64,000 bases of DNA from positions 62,001-126,000 of the forward strand of contig JASBVG010000044.1 of assembly GCA_030147505.1 (NCBI GenBank). The letters are read 5' to 3'. The position numbers and the translations under genes are program-made. Under the pieces are notes generated by a model that worked only from the letters and a program-made list of their open reading frames with translations, was not told where the DNA came from and made no database searches. Shown piece by piece: positions 52,600-64,000 of the stretch; within the stretch, counting starts at the first letter, position 1, and the number at the start of each line of letters is the position of its first letter. Source of the stretch: Tardiphaga sp. (lineage in GTDB: Bacteria; Pseudomonadota; Alphaproteobacteria; Rhizobiales; Xanthobacteraceae).

Positions 52600-53085
52600 T
52601 CAGCTCTTCACCATCGCGATCGACACCTGGCGGATATCGCCTTGCGAGGTGATCGATACCGACTGCTTGTTGCCCGTGGTCGTCAACACGATATTCGCGG
52701 TGAAAACCGGCGAGTCGGCGACGACATTGATGCGTCCGCCGCTGGCGCGGCCCTGCAGGGTTCCGCTGACACCACGCGACGTCTCGCTCCAGGAGCCGGA
52801 GACACGGCCGCCTTCGCTCACCACGTCGCTGCTCAGTTCGAACTTGTAGCTGTCGCTGGCACAGCGCAGCGATTGTTGCAGCGTGCTGTCGCCCGCGGAA
52901 ACGCGATAGCTGGCGCGGCAGCGCAGCCGTTCCTTCGATCCGTCAGACAGCGAGATCATGCCCGAGCCCGACCAGGCGCCATGCATGCCTGCAAAGGCCG
53001 ATTGGGCGGAGGCTGGTGTGGCAGCTACGACCGCGTAAGCCGCCAGACCGGCGACTGCCACGAGAGCTTTCTGTGAAGTCTTCAT
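52600..53085 (-). CDS. Secreted hypothetical protein
   Basis: This 161-aa protein starts at the ATG at 53085, which has AAAGGAC upstream and begins a signal peptide (MKTSQKALVAVAGLAAYAVVAATPASA, cleavage before QSAFAG). The mature part has a repetitive beta pattern: GAWSGSGMISLSDGSKERLRCRASYRVSAGDSTLQQSLRCASDSYKFELSSDVVSEGGRVSGSWSETSRGVSGTLQGRASGGRINVV. This suggests a small beta-barrel or lipocalin-like fold with two cysteines. I know it only as a conserved hypothetical type. The location is likely periplasmic. Confidence 0.72.
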   Translation of the reverse strand: MKTSQKALVAVAGLAAYAVVAATPASAQSAFAGMHGAWSGSGMISLSDGSKERLRCRASYRVSAGDSTLQQSLRCASDSYKFELSSDVVSEGGRVSGSWSETSRGVSGTLQGRASGGRINVVADSPVFTANIVLTTTGNKQSVSITSQGDIRQVSIAMVKS

Positions 53086-53190
53086 GAAAGATGTCCTTTG
53101 GTTTGACGCCGGTCGCGTCGCACATTTGTGCGGGAAGCGTGCCGGATGGTTCATTGCGCCGCCTGACGAAATGACAGGCAGCGAAATTTT

Positions 53191-55509
53191 TCAATCGCCG
53201 AGCAGCTTGTCCGGCGTGATCGGCAGATCCCGGACGCGCTTGCCGGTAGCATTGAACACCGCATTGGCGACGGCCGCGGCAACGCCGGCGATGCCGATCT
53301 CGCCGATGCCGCGCGCGCCCATCGGCGTGCGCGGATCGGGAATGTCGGTCCACAACACATCGATTTCGGGGACGTCGAGATGAACCGGCACGTGGTAATC
53401 CGCCATGGACGCGCTCATGATGCGCCCGCTGCGCGGATCGAGCAGCGTCTCCTCGGTGAGCGCCATGCCGAGACCCATGATCATACCGCCCTTGAACTGA
53501 CTCGCTGCCGTCTTGGGATTGAGAATGCGGCCGCAATCGAAGGCACCGACCAGACGATTGATGCGGACCTCGCCGGTCACGTCGCTGACGCGCAGTTCGC
53601 AGAAGATTGCCGAGCGGCTGTGCATCGAGAATTTCAGCATTTCCAGCGGCTGGGGACTCTCGCCGGTGACGCTGATCTCGCTGCGCGCCGCGCGCTTGAG
53701 GATCGACGTGAAGCTCTCATAGCGCGACGGCTCGCCGATTTTTCGCAAGCCGTGATTGGCGAATTCCACATCGCCGGCCCGCAGGCCGGCCAACGGCGTA
53801 TCGTTACCGGCGAGCCGCAGCAGCTCGCCCGCGAGTTTGGCGCTGGCGCCATTGATCGCCGCGCCGAGCGAGGCCGTCTGCGACGAGCCGCCGGCAAAAC
53901 TGCCGAACGGCAGGCTGGTGTCGCCGATCTTCACGGTCACGCTCTCCAGCGGCAGGCCGAGTCGGTCGGCGGCATGCTGGCGCTGCACGGTGACAGTGCC
54001 CATGCCCATTTCATGCGCCGCGCTCGCCACCGTTGCATGTCCATTCGCATCGATGGTGACGCGCGCGGTCATGCCGGGCATGCGCACATATGGAAAGGAA
54101 CCGGTGGCGCAGCCCATGCCGATGAGCCATTCGCCGTCCTGCCTCGCCCGCGGCGCCGCCGAGCGGCGATGCCAGCCGAAGCGTTCGGCGCCGATCTCAT
54201 AGGCGCGCATCAGATCGCTCTGCGAATGCGGCGCGCCGCTGACGGGATCGCGATCGCCGATATTGCGCTTACGAAGGGCGATGGGATCGATGCCGAGCTC
54301 ATAAGCCAGTTCGTCCATCGCGCTTTCGATGGCATAGGTGCCCACCGCCTCGCCCGGCGCGCGCATAAAAGTGTTGGCCAGCACGTCGAGATCGACCGTG
54401 TGCTGCACGATGTCGTAGCTCTCGGACCTGTAAAGCGAACGGCTCGCCAAAGTGAAAGCCTCGTCGCAGGCGCTGTGGGGCGGCTTTACCGAATAGCCGT
54501 GATGCAACAGGCCCGTCAGTTTGCCATCGGCATCGGCGGCGAGCGCCACACGCTGCTCGGTCTGAGACCGGCCGCCGATCAGGCGATGCATGCTGGCGCG
54601 GGACAACACGATCCGCACCGGCCGGCCGGCTAGCTTTGCCGCTGCCGCTGCGAGGATCTGGTGATCCCACAGCGCCTTGCCGCCGAAACCGCCGCCGACA
54701 AAGGGCGAGCTGACATGGACCTGCGTGTCCTTGATCCCGAACACTTTTGCGAGCGAGCCCGCCGTCGCATTCAGCCCCTGCGTCGCGTCATGCACGATCA
54801 GGCGCTCGCCGTCCCAGGCGATGGTCGCGGCGTTAGGCTCGATGGGATTGTGATTGTGCCATGGCGTGCGATAGGTCGCGTCGACACGGCCTGCCGCAGC
54901 CTTGAACGCAGCATCACTGTTGCCGCGCTTGAGCCGGTTCGCCTCGATCATCAGCGAGTCCGGCGTCTGCGCATGCGCCTTCGCATCCTCGAAACGCGTG
55001 CGGATGACGGCCCGCTCATATCGCACTGATATCAGCGAGGCGGCGTAGTTGGCCTGTTCCTGCGTCTCCGCCAGCACGACAGCCACCGTCTGACCATTCC
55101 AGCGGATCTCCGCATCCTGCATCACCGGCAGGATGTTGTTGCCGGCAGCCTTGAGATTGGTCAGGCCGATCGGCGGTGGCACTGCCAGTTTTGGCGCATT
55201 GCGATGGGTCATCACCAGCACCACGCCAGGCGCCGCTTCCGCGGCGGCGAGATCGAGTTCGACGATCTTTCCGCGCGCGATGGTCGAATGCACGAAACCC
55301 GCATAGGTCAGCCGCTCCATCGGCACTTCGGCGGCGAAACGCGCAGCGCCCCGTACCTTGTCGGGGCCATCGATGCGCGACTGCTGCGAACCGAGCGCCA
55401 CACGCTTGTCGATCAGGGGATCGGGCACGGCGCCCGGCAGCCAACTCGACGGGACATAGCCCATCGCCGTGCGGACACCGCCGACGATCGCGTTCTGCAG
55501 CTTGCTCAT
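53191..55509 (-). CDS. paoC: Aldehyde oxidoreductase molybdenum-binding subunit (PaoC/YagR type)
   Basis: This is the catalytic subunit of a heterotrimeric molybdenum hydroxylase, 772 aa from the ATG at 55509 (MSKLQNAIVGGVRTAMGYVPSSWLPG); the track ORF runs on to 56001 through the FAD gene. Family features are SRIDGPDKVRGAARFAAEV, SSPFVGGGFGGKALWDHQ (Mo cofactor loop), NTFMRAPGEAVGTYAIESAMDELA and ARGIGEIGIAGVAAAVANAV with the catalytic Glu. In E. coli PaoABC oxidises aromatic aldehydes in the periplasm. Here no Tat signal is seen on the small subunit, so the location may be cytoplasmic. Confidence 0.88.
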   Translation of the reverse strand: MSKLQNAIVGGVRTAMGYVPSSWLPGAVPDPLIDKRVALGSQQSRIDGPDKVRGAARFAAEVPMERLTYAGFVHSTIARGKIVELDLAAAEAAPGVVLVMTHRNAPKLAVPPPIGLTNLKAAGNNILPVMQDAEIRWNGQTVAVVLAETQEQANYAASLISVRYERAVIRTRFEDAKAHAQTPDSLMIEANRLKRGNSDAAFKAAAGRVDATYRTPWHNHNPIEPNAATIAWDGERLIVHDATQGLNATAGSLAKVFGIKDTQVHVSSPFVGGGFGGKALWDHQILAAAAAKLAGRPVRIVLSRASMHRLIGGRSQTEQRVALAADADGKLTGLLHHGYSVKPPHSACDEAFTLASRSLYRSESYDIVQHTVDLDVLANTFMRAPGEAVGTYAIESAMDELAYELGIDPIALRKRNIGDRDPVSGAPHSQSDLMRAYEIGAERFGWHRRSAAPRARQDGEWLIGMGCATGSFPYVRMPGMTARVTIDANGHATVASAAHEMGMGTVTVQRQHAADRLGLPLESVTVKIGDTSLPFGSFAGGSSQTASLGAAINGASAKLAGELLRLAGNDTPLAGLRAGDVEFANHGLRKIGEPSRYESFTSILKRAARSEISVTGESPQPLEMLKFSMHSRSAIFCELRVSDVTGEVRINRLVGAFDCGRILNPKTAASQFKGGMIMGLGMALTEETLLDPRSGRIMSASMADYHVPVHLDVPEIDVLWTDIPDPRTPMGARGIGEIGIAGVAAAVANAVFNATGKRVRDLPITPDKLLGD

Positions 55510-56488
55510 GCGCGTTCTCCTGCCAGTTCGCCGAGAACGGCGACGATGGTTCGCTTCGCGAGTTCGATCTTGAAGGCATTGGCTTCGGTGGGTTTTGCCG
55601 CAGCGAGTTCGGCTGCAGCCGCACGGAGGAAGTTGTCCCTCGTCGGCGCCTCGCCGCGCAAAACCTCCTCGGCGCGGGACGCGCGCCACGGTTTTGCAGC
55701 AAGACCGCCAAGCGCAATCCGCACATCGCCAATGCGGCCGTCGACGATATCCAGTCCGGCCGCGACAGATACGAGCGCGAAGGCATAGCTCGAGCGATCG
55801 CGCACCTTGCGATAATGCGAATGCGCAGCGGCCGCGCTCGGGGCGATGGAGATGGCGGTGATCAGTTCGCCCGGACGCAGCACCGTTTCGATATCCGGCG
55901 TGGCGCCGGGCAACTGATGGAAATCCACCAGCGGGACGTGGCGCGTGCCCGCGGCGCTGGCGAGATGCACGGTCGCGTCCAGCGCGGCGAGCGCGACACA
56001 CATGTCGGAGGGATGCGTCGCGATGCAGTGTTCCGAGGCGCCGAGGATCGCGTGATTGCGGCTGAAGCCCTCGATGGCATCGCAGCCGCTGCCGGGCTGG
56101 CGCTTGTTACAGTTCGATCCGGCGGCATCGTAGAAATAGGCGCAGCGGGTCCTCTGCAGGACATTGCCACCGACCGTGGCCATGTTGCGGATTTGCCCGG
56201 AGGCGCCCGCCAGCAAGGCGCGTGACAGCATGGGATAGCGCGCCCGCACCACGGGATGTGCCGCCAGCGCACTGTTACGGACCGCCGCGCCGATCACGAG
56301 GCCGCCACTGCCCTCCGCCTCGATGGAGGCCGGCATGCGGCTCACATCCACCAGCGCGGCAGGCGCTTCGATGTTCTGCCGCATCAGGTCGACGAGATTG
56401 GTGCCGCCGCCGAGGAAGCGGCAGCGGCCGGCATCGGCGAGCGTCAAAGCTTCGGCCGCGTCAGCCGCGCGATGATAGTGGAACGGCG

Positions 56489-56492
<4 letters not shown>
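55506..56492 (-). CDS. paoB: Aldehyde oxidoreductase FAD subunit with extra Fe-S site (PaoB/YagS type)
   Basis: This 328-aa FAD subunit has FLGGGTNLVDLMRQNIEAPAALVDVSRM (FAD loop 1) and IRNMATVGGNVLQRTRCAYFYDAAGSNCNKRQPGSGCDAIEGFSRNHAIL. That Cys-rich insertion (RTRC-NCNKRQPGSGC) is what holds the additional 4Fe-4S cluster in E. coli PaoB and separates this group from CoxM-type subunits. The start overlaps the 2Fe-2S gene stop by 4 bp, and the stop overlaps the catalytic subunit start by 4 bp. Confidence 0.88.
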
Positions 56493-56995
<503 letters not shown>

Positions 56996-57040
56996 GAGCG
57001 CCTCCGTCAGGAGCCAGCCTTACGGGCCGGCGGCACGCTC

Positions 57041-57068
57041 AAAATAGTACGAACTTCGTAATGTTCAA
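57041..57068 (-). promoter_or_regulatory. paoABC promoter with palindromic MarR-type operator
   Basis: On the minus strand TTGAAC (57063-57068) and TATTTT (57041-57046) are 16 bp apart. The spacer contains the perfect 13-bp palindrome TACGAACTTCGTA (57048-57060). A repressor on the palindrome would block polymerase, and the marR gene immediately upstream is the likely source. Promoter activity is inferred. Confidence 0.6.
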
Positions 57069-57523
57069 GTTTCGTTGTCGGCGATTTTTTCCGTCAACCG
57101 GATCAACTCGTTACGCTCGGTCGGGTCGAGCGAGCGCAGCATCATCTGGCAGGCGGCGCGGTAGCCCGCGACCTGATCGGCGATGACGCCCTTGCCCTGA
57201 TCGGTGGCGGTCAGCGCCACCGAGCGCCGGTTGTCCTCGGGGCGGCGGCGTTCAACCAGCGCTTTCTTCACCAGCCGGTCGATGGCAGAGGACATGGTGG
57301 TCATGGCGACATTGAGATAGCGGGCGACGTCCCCCATCAAACATCCGGGATTGTCGCCGATGAAGACCAGCGTCTGCGCATCGAGGGCGTTGAGCGCATT
57401 GTCGGCGGCGGCGGCGGCCTCGGCCACCTTGAACTTGCGCGTAAAACGCTCGAAGGCGCGCGTGAGCTGCTCGATCTGTTGCGGGGTCGGCTCGGTGGCC
57501 GGCTTGGCGGTCGTCTTGGTCAT
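57065..57523 (-). CDS. MarR-family regulator of the paoABC-like operon
   Basis: This 152-aa winged-helix protein has ALDAQTLVFIGDNPGCLMGDVARYLNVAMTTMSSAIDRLVKKALVERRRPEDNRRSVALTATDQG, where DVARYLNVAMTTMSSAIDRLVKKALV is the HTH and RPEDNRRSVAL the wing. The N-terminal 20 residues are polar. It lies directly upstream of paoA on the same strand, with only the promoter-operator region between. Repression relieved by an aldehyde or phenolic compound would be typical but is inference. Confidence 0.88.
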   Translation of the reverse strand: MTKTTAKPATEPTPQQIEQLTRAFERFTRKFKVAEAAAAADNALNALDAQTLVFIGDNPGCLMGDVARYLNVAMTTMSSAIDRLVKKALVERRRPEDNRRSVALTATDQGKGVIADQVAGYRAACQMMLRSLDPTERNELIRLTEKIADNET

Positions 57524-57525
57524 GA

Positions 57526-58722
<1,197 letters not shown>

Positions 58723-58729
58723 TCGCGCC

Positions 58730-59698
58730 ATGAAGGCTTATGTCTTTACGGAGAAAGGTGCCGCCATCACCGACGTCGCCGCACCAAAGCCGACCGGCAC
58801 GCAGGTGCTGGTCAAGGTGAGAGCCTGCGGCCTCAACCGCGCCGATCTCGGCATGACCAAGGGCCACGCCCATGGCGCGGCGGGCGGCGTCGGCACGGTG
58901 CTCGGCATGGAATGGGCCGGCGAGATCGCCGGGCTCGGCCCCGAAGCGAAAGGCTTCAAGGTCGGCGAGCGCGTCATGGGCTCGGGCGGCGCAGCCTTCG
59001 CGGAATATACGGTGACCGATCATGGCCGCCTGTTCCACATCCCGCCCGGCATGGGCTTCGAGATCGCGAGCACCCTGCCCATCGCACTGACGACCATGCA
59101 CAATGCCCTCGTCACCGTCGGCGGATTGCAGGCCGGACAATCGGTGCTGATCCAGGGCGCGAGTTCCGGCGTCGGCTTGATGGCGCTGCAGATCGCAAAG
59201 CTGAAGGGTGCGAAGCCGGTGATCGGCTCATCGACGCACGCGGCACGCCGCGGCCGGCTCGCCGAGTTCGGCGCCGATCTCGCCGTCGATTCGAAAGAGG
59301 CTGGTTGGGTCGACGAGGTGCTCAAGGCTACGGGTGGCGACGGCGTCGATCTGATCATCGACCAGATCTCCGGCCCCGTCGCCAATCAGAACCTGAAAGC
59401 GACCAGGGTGCTCGGCCGCATCGTCAATGTCGGCCGTCTCGGCGGCAGCCATGGCGATTTCAATTTCGATCTGCATGCAGCGCGGCGCATCAGCTATGTC
59501 GGCGTCACCTTCCGCACCAGGTCCATGCAAGAGATTCGCGATATCTTCAGCGCAGTGCGTGCCGACATCTGGCCGGCGGTGGAGAGCGGCAGACTGAAGC
59601 TGCCGATCGACAAGGTGTATCCGTTCGCCGAGATCGCAACGGCGTTCGACCACATGGAAGCCAACAAGCATCTCGGCAAGATCGTGGTGACGCTATAA
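58730..59698 (+). CDS. MDR-superfamily quinone oxidoreductase
   Basis: This zinc-independent medium-chain reductase of 322 aa has the N-terminal GroES-like domain KAYVFTEKGAAITDVAAPKPTGTQVLVKVRACGLNRADLGMTKG and LGMEWAGEIAGLGPEAKGFKVGERVMG. The NADPH motif is VLIQGASSGVGLMALQIAKLKGAKPVIGSS (about 140-168). Zinc ligands of true alcohol dehydrogenases are absent. It probably reduces quinones or enones with NADPH. It lies 7 bp after the nitronate monooxygenase gene, and two hairpins follow. Confidence 0.87.
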   Translation: MKAYVFTEKGAAITDVAAPKPTGTQVLVKVRACGLNRADLGMTKGHAHGAAGGVGTVLGMEWAGEIAGLGPEAKGFKVGERVMGSGGAAFAEYTVTDHGRLFHIPPGMGFEIASTLPIALTTMHNALVTVGGLQAGQSVLIQGASSGVGLMALQIAKLKGAKPVIGSSTHAARRGRLAEFGADLAVDSKEAGWVDEVLKATGGDGVDLIIDQISGPVANQNLKATRVLGRIVNVGRLGGSHGDFNFDLHAARRISYVGVTFRTRSMQEIRDIFSAVRADIWPAVESGRLKLPIDKVYPFAEIATAFDHMEANKHLGKIVVTL

Positions 59699-59707
59699 CG
59701 CGCGCGC

Positions 59708-59737
59708 AACGAGTCATCTGAAAACGAGTCATCTGAA
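59708..59737 (+). repeat. 15-bp tandem duplication
   Basis: AACGAGTCATCTGAA occurs twice in direct succession (59708-59722 and 59723-59737), just after the oxidoreductase stop. It looks like a recent slippage duplication and is useful as a strain marker. Confidence 0.85.
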
Positions 59738-59743
59738 AATGAA

Positions 59744-59803
59744 AACGCCGCGCATCATCTGCGCGGCGTTCGCGTTTCGGACTCGTTTTTGAGTCCGAAC
59801 GCG
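59744..59803 (+). terminator. Double hairpin terminator after the quinone oxidoreductase gene
   Basis: AACGCCGCGC/GCGCGGCGTT (59744-59753 with 59761-59770) is followed by a second stem CGGACTC/GAGTCCG (59778-59784 with 59791-59797), extended by CGCG pairs and with a T-rich loop. The first stem lacks a strong T-tract. Confidence 0.6.
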
Positions 59804-59826
59804 CACTGAGTTTCCATTGGATAGCA

Positions 59827-59842
59827 TTTATTTCACGTTAAC
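59827..59842 (+). promoter_or_regulatory. CtrA-like box with one mismatch
   Basis: TTTATTTCACGTTAAC fits TTAA-N7-TTAAC with one mismatch (TTTA for TTAA), about 115 bp before the histidine kinase start. It is weaker than the perfect box at 683. Confidence 0.3.
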
Positions 59843-59956
59843 GTTTCGTTGACTCTCGACAGTGCTCGGAAAGTGGATTCATATTGGTTTGTCGATTCGA
59901 AGTGGCGGGGCGTTTGGGGTTCGATCGACACTGCAGATTTTCCGAGGGGGCAAAGT

Positions 59957-62281
<2,325 letters not shown>

Positions 62282-62458
62282 GCCCCGAAACGTCCCGGCG
62301 CGTCGAATAGCCGCTTGGATGCGGCTCCCTATCGCTATACTCTAGATTGCATGCAGACCTCGCCTCTCTCCGGGAGCGCGGATGCCTGCGCGCGAAGAAC
62401 CGGGAGCGATGCACGACATCGCCGCGACGACACAAACATAGTCCAGGGAGGACATTCG

Positions 62459-63427
62459 GTGAAGCTGAGCCACTTCGCACTGGCGCTGCTCGTGCTGGCA
62501 TTGCCGGCGGCTGCGCCGGCACAGGACTATCCGGCAAAATCCGTGACCGTGATCGTGCCTTTCACGCCCGGCGGCGCGAGCGACACCACGGCGCGGATGA
62601 CCACGCAGAAGATGCAGGAAACCTTCGGGCAGTCCTTCATCATCGAGAACAAGCCCGGCGCCAACGGCTCGATCGGCGCCACGCAACTCGCGCGCGCGAA
62701 GCCGGACGGCTATACGCTGATGGTGGGCTCGATCGGCGTGATCGCGATCAATCCGGTGCTCTACAAAGACCCCGGCTATCACCCGCTGAAGGACTTTGAC
62801 CTTCTCTCCGTTGCGGTCCGAAATCCCAATGTGCTGATCACCCGGCCTGATTTTCCGGCCAGTACGGTGCAGGAATTCACCGACTATCTGAAGAACAACC
62901 CGGGCAAGGTCACCTTCGCCTCGTCAGGTGTCGGCTCGTCGGATCACCTCTCCGCCGTGCTGTTCTGGCAGAAGACCGGCACCACCGGCATCCATACGCC
63001 CTATAAAGGCGGTTCGCAGGCGCATACGGACCTGATCGGCAGCCATGTGGATGCCTCGTTTCAGAATCTCGGCGCCGTCGCCAACTATATTCGCGGGGGC
63101 AAGATGAAGCTGCTGGCCGTGACCAGCGACACCCGCTCGGCGTCCTTCCCGGACACGCCGACCCTGAAGGAACTCGGCGTCAGCGATCTCAACATCTATT
63201 CCTGGCAGGCCTTCGTCGCGCCAAAGGGGCTGCCAGCCGATGTGAAGGGCAAGCTGGAAAAGTCCATCACCGGCGCCCTCACCGCGCCCGACCTGAAGAA
63301 GAAGCTGAACGACAGCGGCTTCGAGGTGGTCGCGAATTCCGGCGCGGAGTTTCAGACCTTCCTGGAGACGGAGCTGGATCGCTGGAAAACGGTCGTCGAG
63401 ATTGGCAAGGTCAGGCCGGAGCAGTGA
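62459..63427 (+). CDS. Orphan Bug/TctC-family periplasmic receptor
   Basis: This 322-aa receptor starts at GTG 62459 (MKLSHFALALLVLALPAAAPAQ), with GGGAGG eight bases upstream, giving a clean signal peptide. The track start at 62315 is rejected. Family loops are KSVTVIVPFTPGGASDTTARMTTQKM (carboxylate contact), IENKPGANGSIGATQLARAKPDGYTLMVGSIG and HTPYKGGSQAHTDLIGSHVDASFQNLGAVANYIRGGKMKLLAV. No tctA or tctB lies next to it. Orphan Bug receptors are common and may share a distant permease. It converges with glnE. Confidence 0.88.
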   Translation: MKLSHFALALLVLALPAAAPAQDYPAKSVTVIVPFTPGGASDTTARMTTQKMQETFGQSFIIENKPGANGSIGATQLARAKPDGYTLMVGSIGVIAINPVLYKDPGYHPLKDFDLLSVAVRNPNVLITRPDFPASTVQEFTDYLKNNPGKVTFASSGVGSSDHLSAVLFWQKTGTTGIHTPYKGGSQAHTDLIGSHVDASFQNLGAVANYIRGGKMKLLAVTSDTRSASFPDTPTLKELGVSDLNIYSWQAFVAPKGLPADVKGKLEKSITGALTAPDLKKKLNDSGFEVVANSGAEFQTFLETELDRWKTVVEIGKVRPEQ

Positions 63428-63439
63428 GATCCGCCGGTA

Positions 63440-63470
63440 GAAAGATCGCCGCGACGATGTCGCGGCGATC
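63440..63470 (-). terminator. Bidirectional hairpin between the Bug receptor and glnE
   Basis: GATCGCCGCGAC (63444-63455) and GTCGCGGCGATC (63459-63470) form a perfect 12-bp stem with a three-base loop. On the minus strand TTTCT follows, serving glnE; on the plus strand the T-tract is absent. Confidence 0.6.
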
Positions 63471-63478
63471 GGCGATGA

Positions 63479-64000
63479 TCAATCCGCACCACCGACAATC
63501 TGGCGGAACACCTGCCGTACATCCTGCTGGATATCGCGGACGCGCGCTTCCAGCGACGAGAAGTCCGGCTCGTTGCTGACACGCGCCAGCAAACGCAGCA
63601 GATCGGCGCCGGCGGTCTCCGGCTTGAAGCCGTCGCTGACGCACAGCCGCAGGATCTGTGTGAGATCGTTGAACAGCCGCGCGGCGCGGCGCAACACATC
63701 GAAATGCTCGGTTTGCAGCACGCCGAGCCTCGCTGCATTCTCCAGCACCTGCTGCGTGTTCACGCTCAGGATGGCAGGTTTCTCCGCGGCATGAACGAGT
63801 TGCAGATATTGCGCGATGAATTCGATATCGACCACGCCGCCAGCGGCATATTTGATGTCCCAGATATCGTTCTCGCCTTTCTCTTCGGCGATCGCCTGAC
63901 GCATCTCGGCAACGTCATTGGCGATGATCCCATGCTCGCGCGGGCGGATGAGGACGTCGCGAATGGCGGCTTCGACCCTGTCGCGGAAGGCCGGCGACGC
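63479..64000 (-). CDS. glnE: Glutamine synthetase adenylyltransferase, C-terminal part (gene continues past window)
   Basis: The frame is open to the window edge; ATG at 63904 in the track is internal, since RDRVEAAIRDVLIRPREHGIIANDVAEMRQAIAEEKG reads in from upstream. The visible 173 residues match the C-terminal end of GlnE, with the family motif WDIKYAAGGVVDIEFIAQYLQLVHA and a helical end (NDLTQILRLCVSDGFKPETAGADLLRLLARV). GlnE adds and removes AMP on glutamine synthetase under PII control. The catalytic nucleotidyltransferase motifs are outside the window. Confidence 0.9.
   Translation of the reverse strand, partial: ASPAFRDRVEAAIRDVLIRPREHGIIANDVAEMRQAIAEEKGENDIWDIKYAAGGVVDIEFIAQYLQLVHAAEKPAILSVNTQQVLENAARLGVLQTEHFDVLRRAARLFNDLTQILRLCVSDGFKPETAGADLLRLLARVSNEPDFSSLEARVRDIQQDVRQVFRQIVGGAD

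Noticed and set aside
55510-56001. N-terminal extension of the paoC ORF
   Set aside because: It overlaps the FAD subunit gene; the ATG at 55509 makes a 4-bp overlap and matches the family N-terminus.

Overview
The window reads as a chromosomal segment of a high-GC alphaproteobacterium, most likely a Bradyrhizobiaceae/Nitrobacteraceae member (Bradyrhizobium, Rhodopseudomonas, Afipia or Tardiphaga-like). This rests on protein style (PdhS/PleC-like histidine kinases, TakP-like TRAP receptor, many ABC/TRAP/TTT transport systems, several molybdenum hydroxylases), on a palindromic intergenic repeat of a type common in this family, and on a perfect CtrA-type box. I could run no database search, so the taxonomic call is inference. 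No rRNA, tRNA, CRISPR array, integrase or transposase was recognised.

Layout. 0-3.2 kb: 3' part of a phosphoglycolate phosphatase, a PEGA-like lipoprotein behind a CtrA box, moaA, and a TauE/SafE permease. 3.3-8 kb: an AraC regulator and a TRAP transporter whose membrane genes (dctQM) and receptor (dctP) are convergent and flank a GFA-family gene. 8-15.6 kb: housekeeping genes (Mrp ATPase, beta-hydroxyacid dehydrogenase, histidine kinase, DUF1289, retropepsin-like protease, dusA, serA, a DAO oxidase). 17-23 kb: a translationally coupled molybdenum hydroxylase operon (FAD, Mo, 2Fe-2S, Mo) with two catalytic subunits. 23-31 kb: a MarR regulator, a branched-chain-type ABC importer with fused LivH-LivM, and an SDR / enoyl-CoA hydratase / alpha-beta hydrolase set. 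31-35.3 kb: a NitT/TauT-type ABC importer and pncB.

37.9-49.9 kb is the centrepiece: a complete oxalate-use island. It holds an ADP-forming acyl-CoA ligase, divergent from gntR-oxc-frc (regulator, oxalyl-CoA decarboxylase, formyl-CoA:oxalate CoA-transferase), a 45-aa unknown protein, a tctCBA transporter, two tandem OFA-family oxalate/formate exchangers and a CBS-domain protein. A 17-bp palindrome, TGGCAT-N5-ATRCCA, lies before every transcription unit of the island (seven copies, one of them imperfect) and I did not find it elsewhere in the window. This suggests one GntR/FCD regulator controls the whole set, including the small protein and the CBS protein, which have no known oxalate role.

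50-64 kb: a PanE-like reductase, an APH(6)-like kinase, a DUF1801 protein, a nested palindromic repeat, a secreted protein, a paoABC-like aldehyde oxidoreductase operon under a MarR gene with a clear palindrome inside its promoter spacer, nitronate monooxygenase plus quinone oxidoreductase, a PAS histidine kinase, an orphan Bug receptor and the 3' end of glnE.
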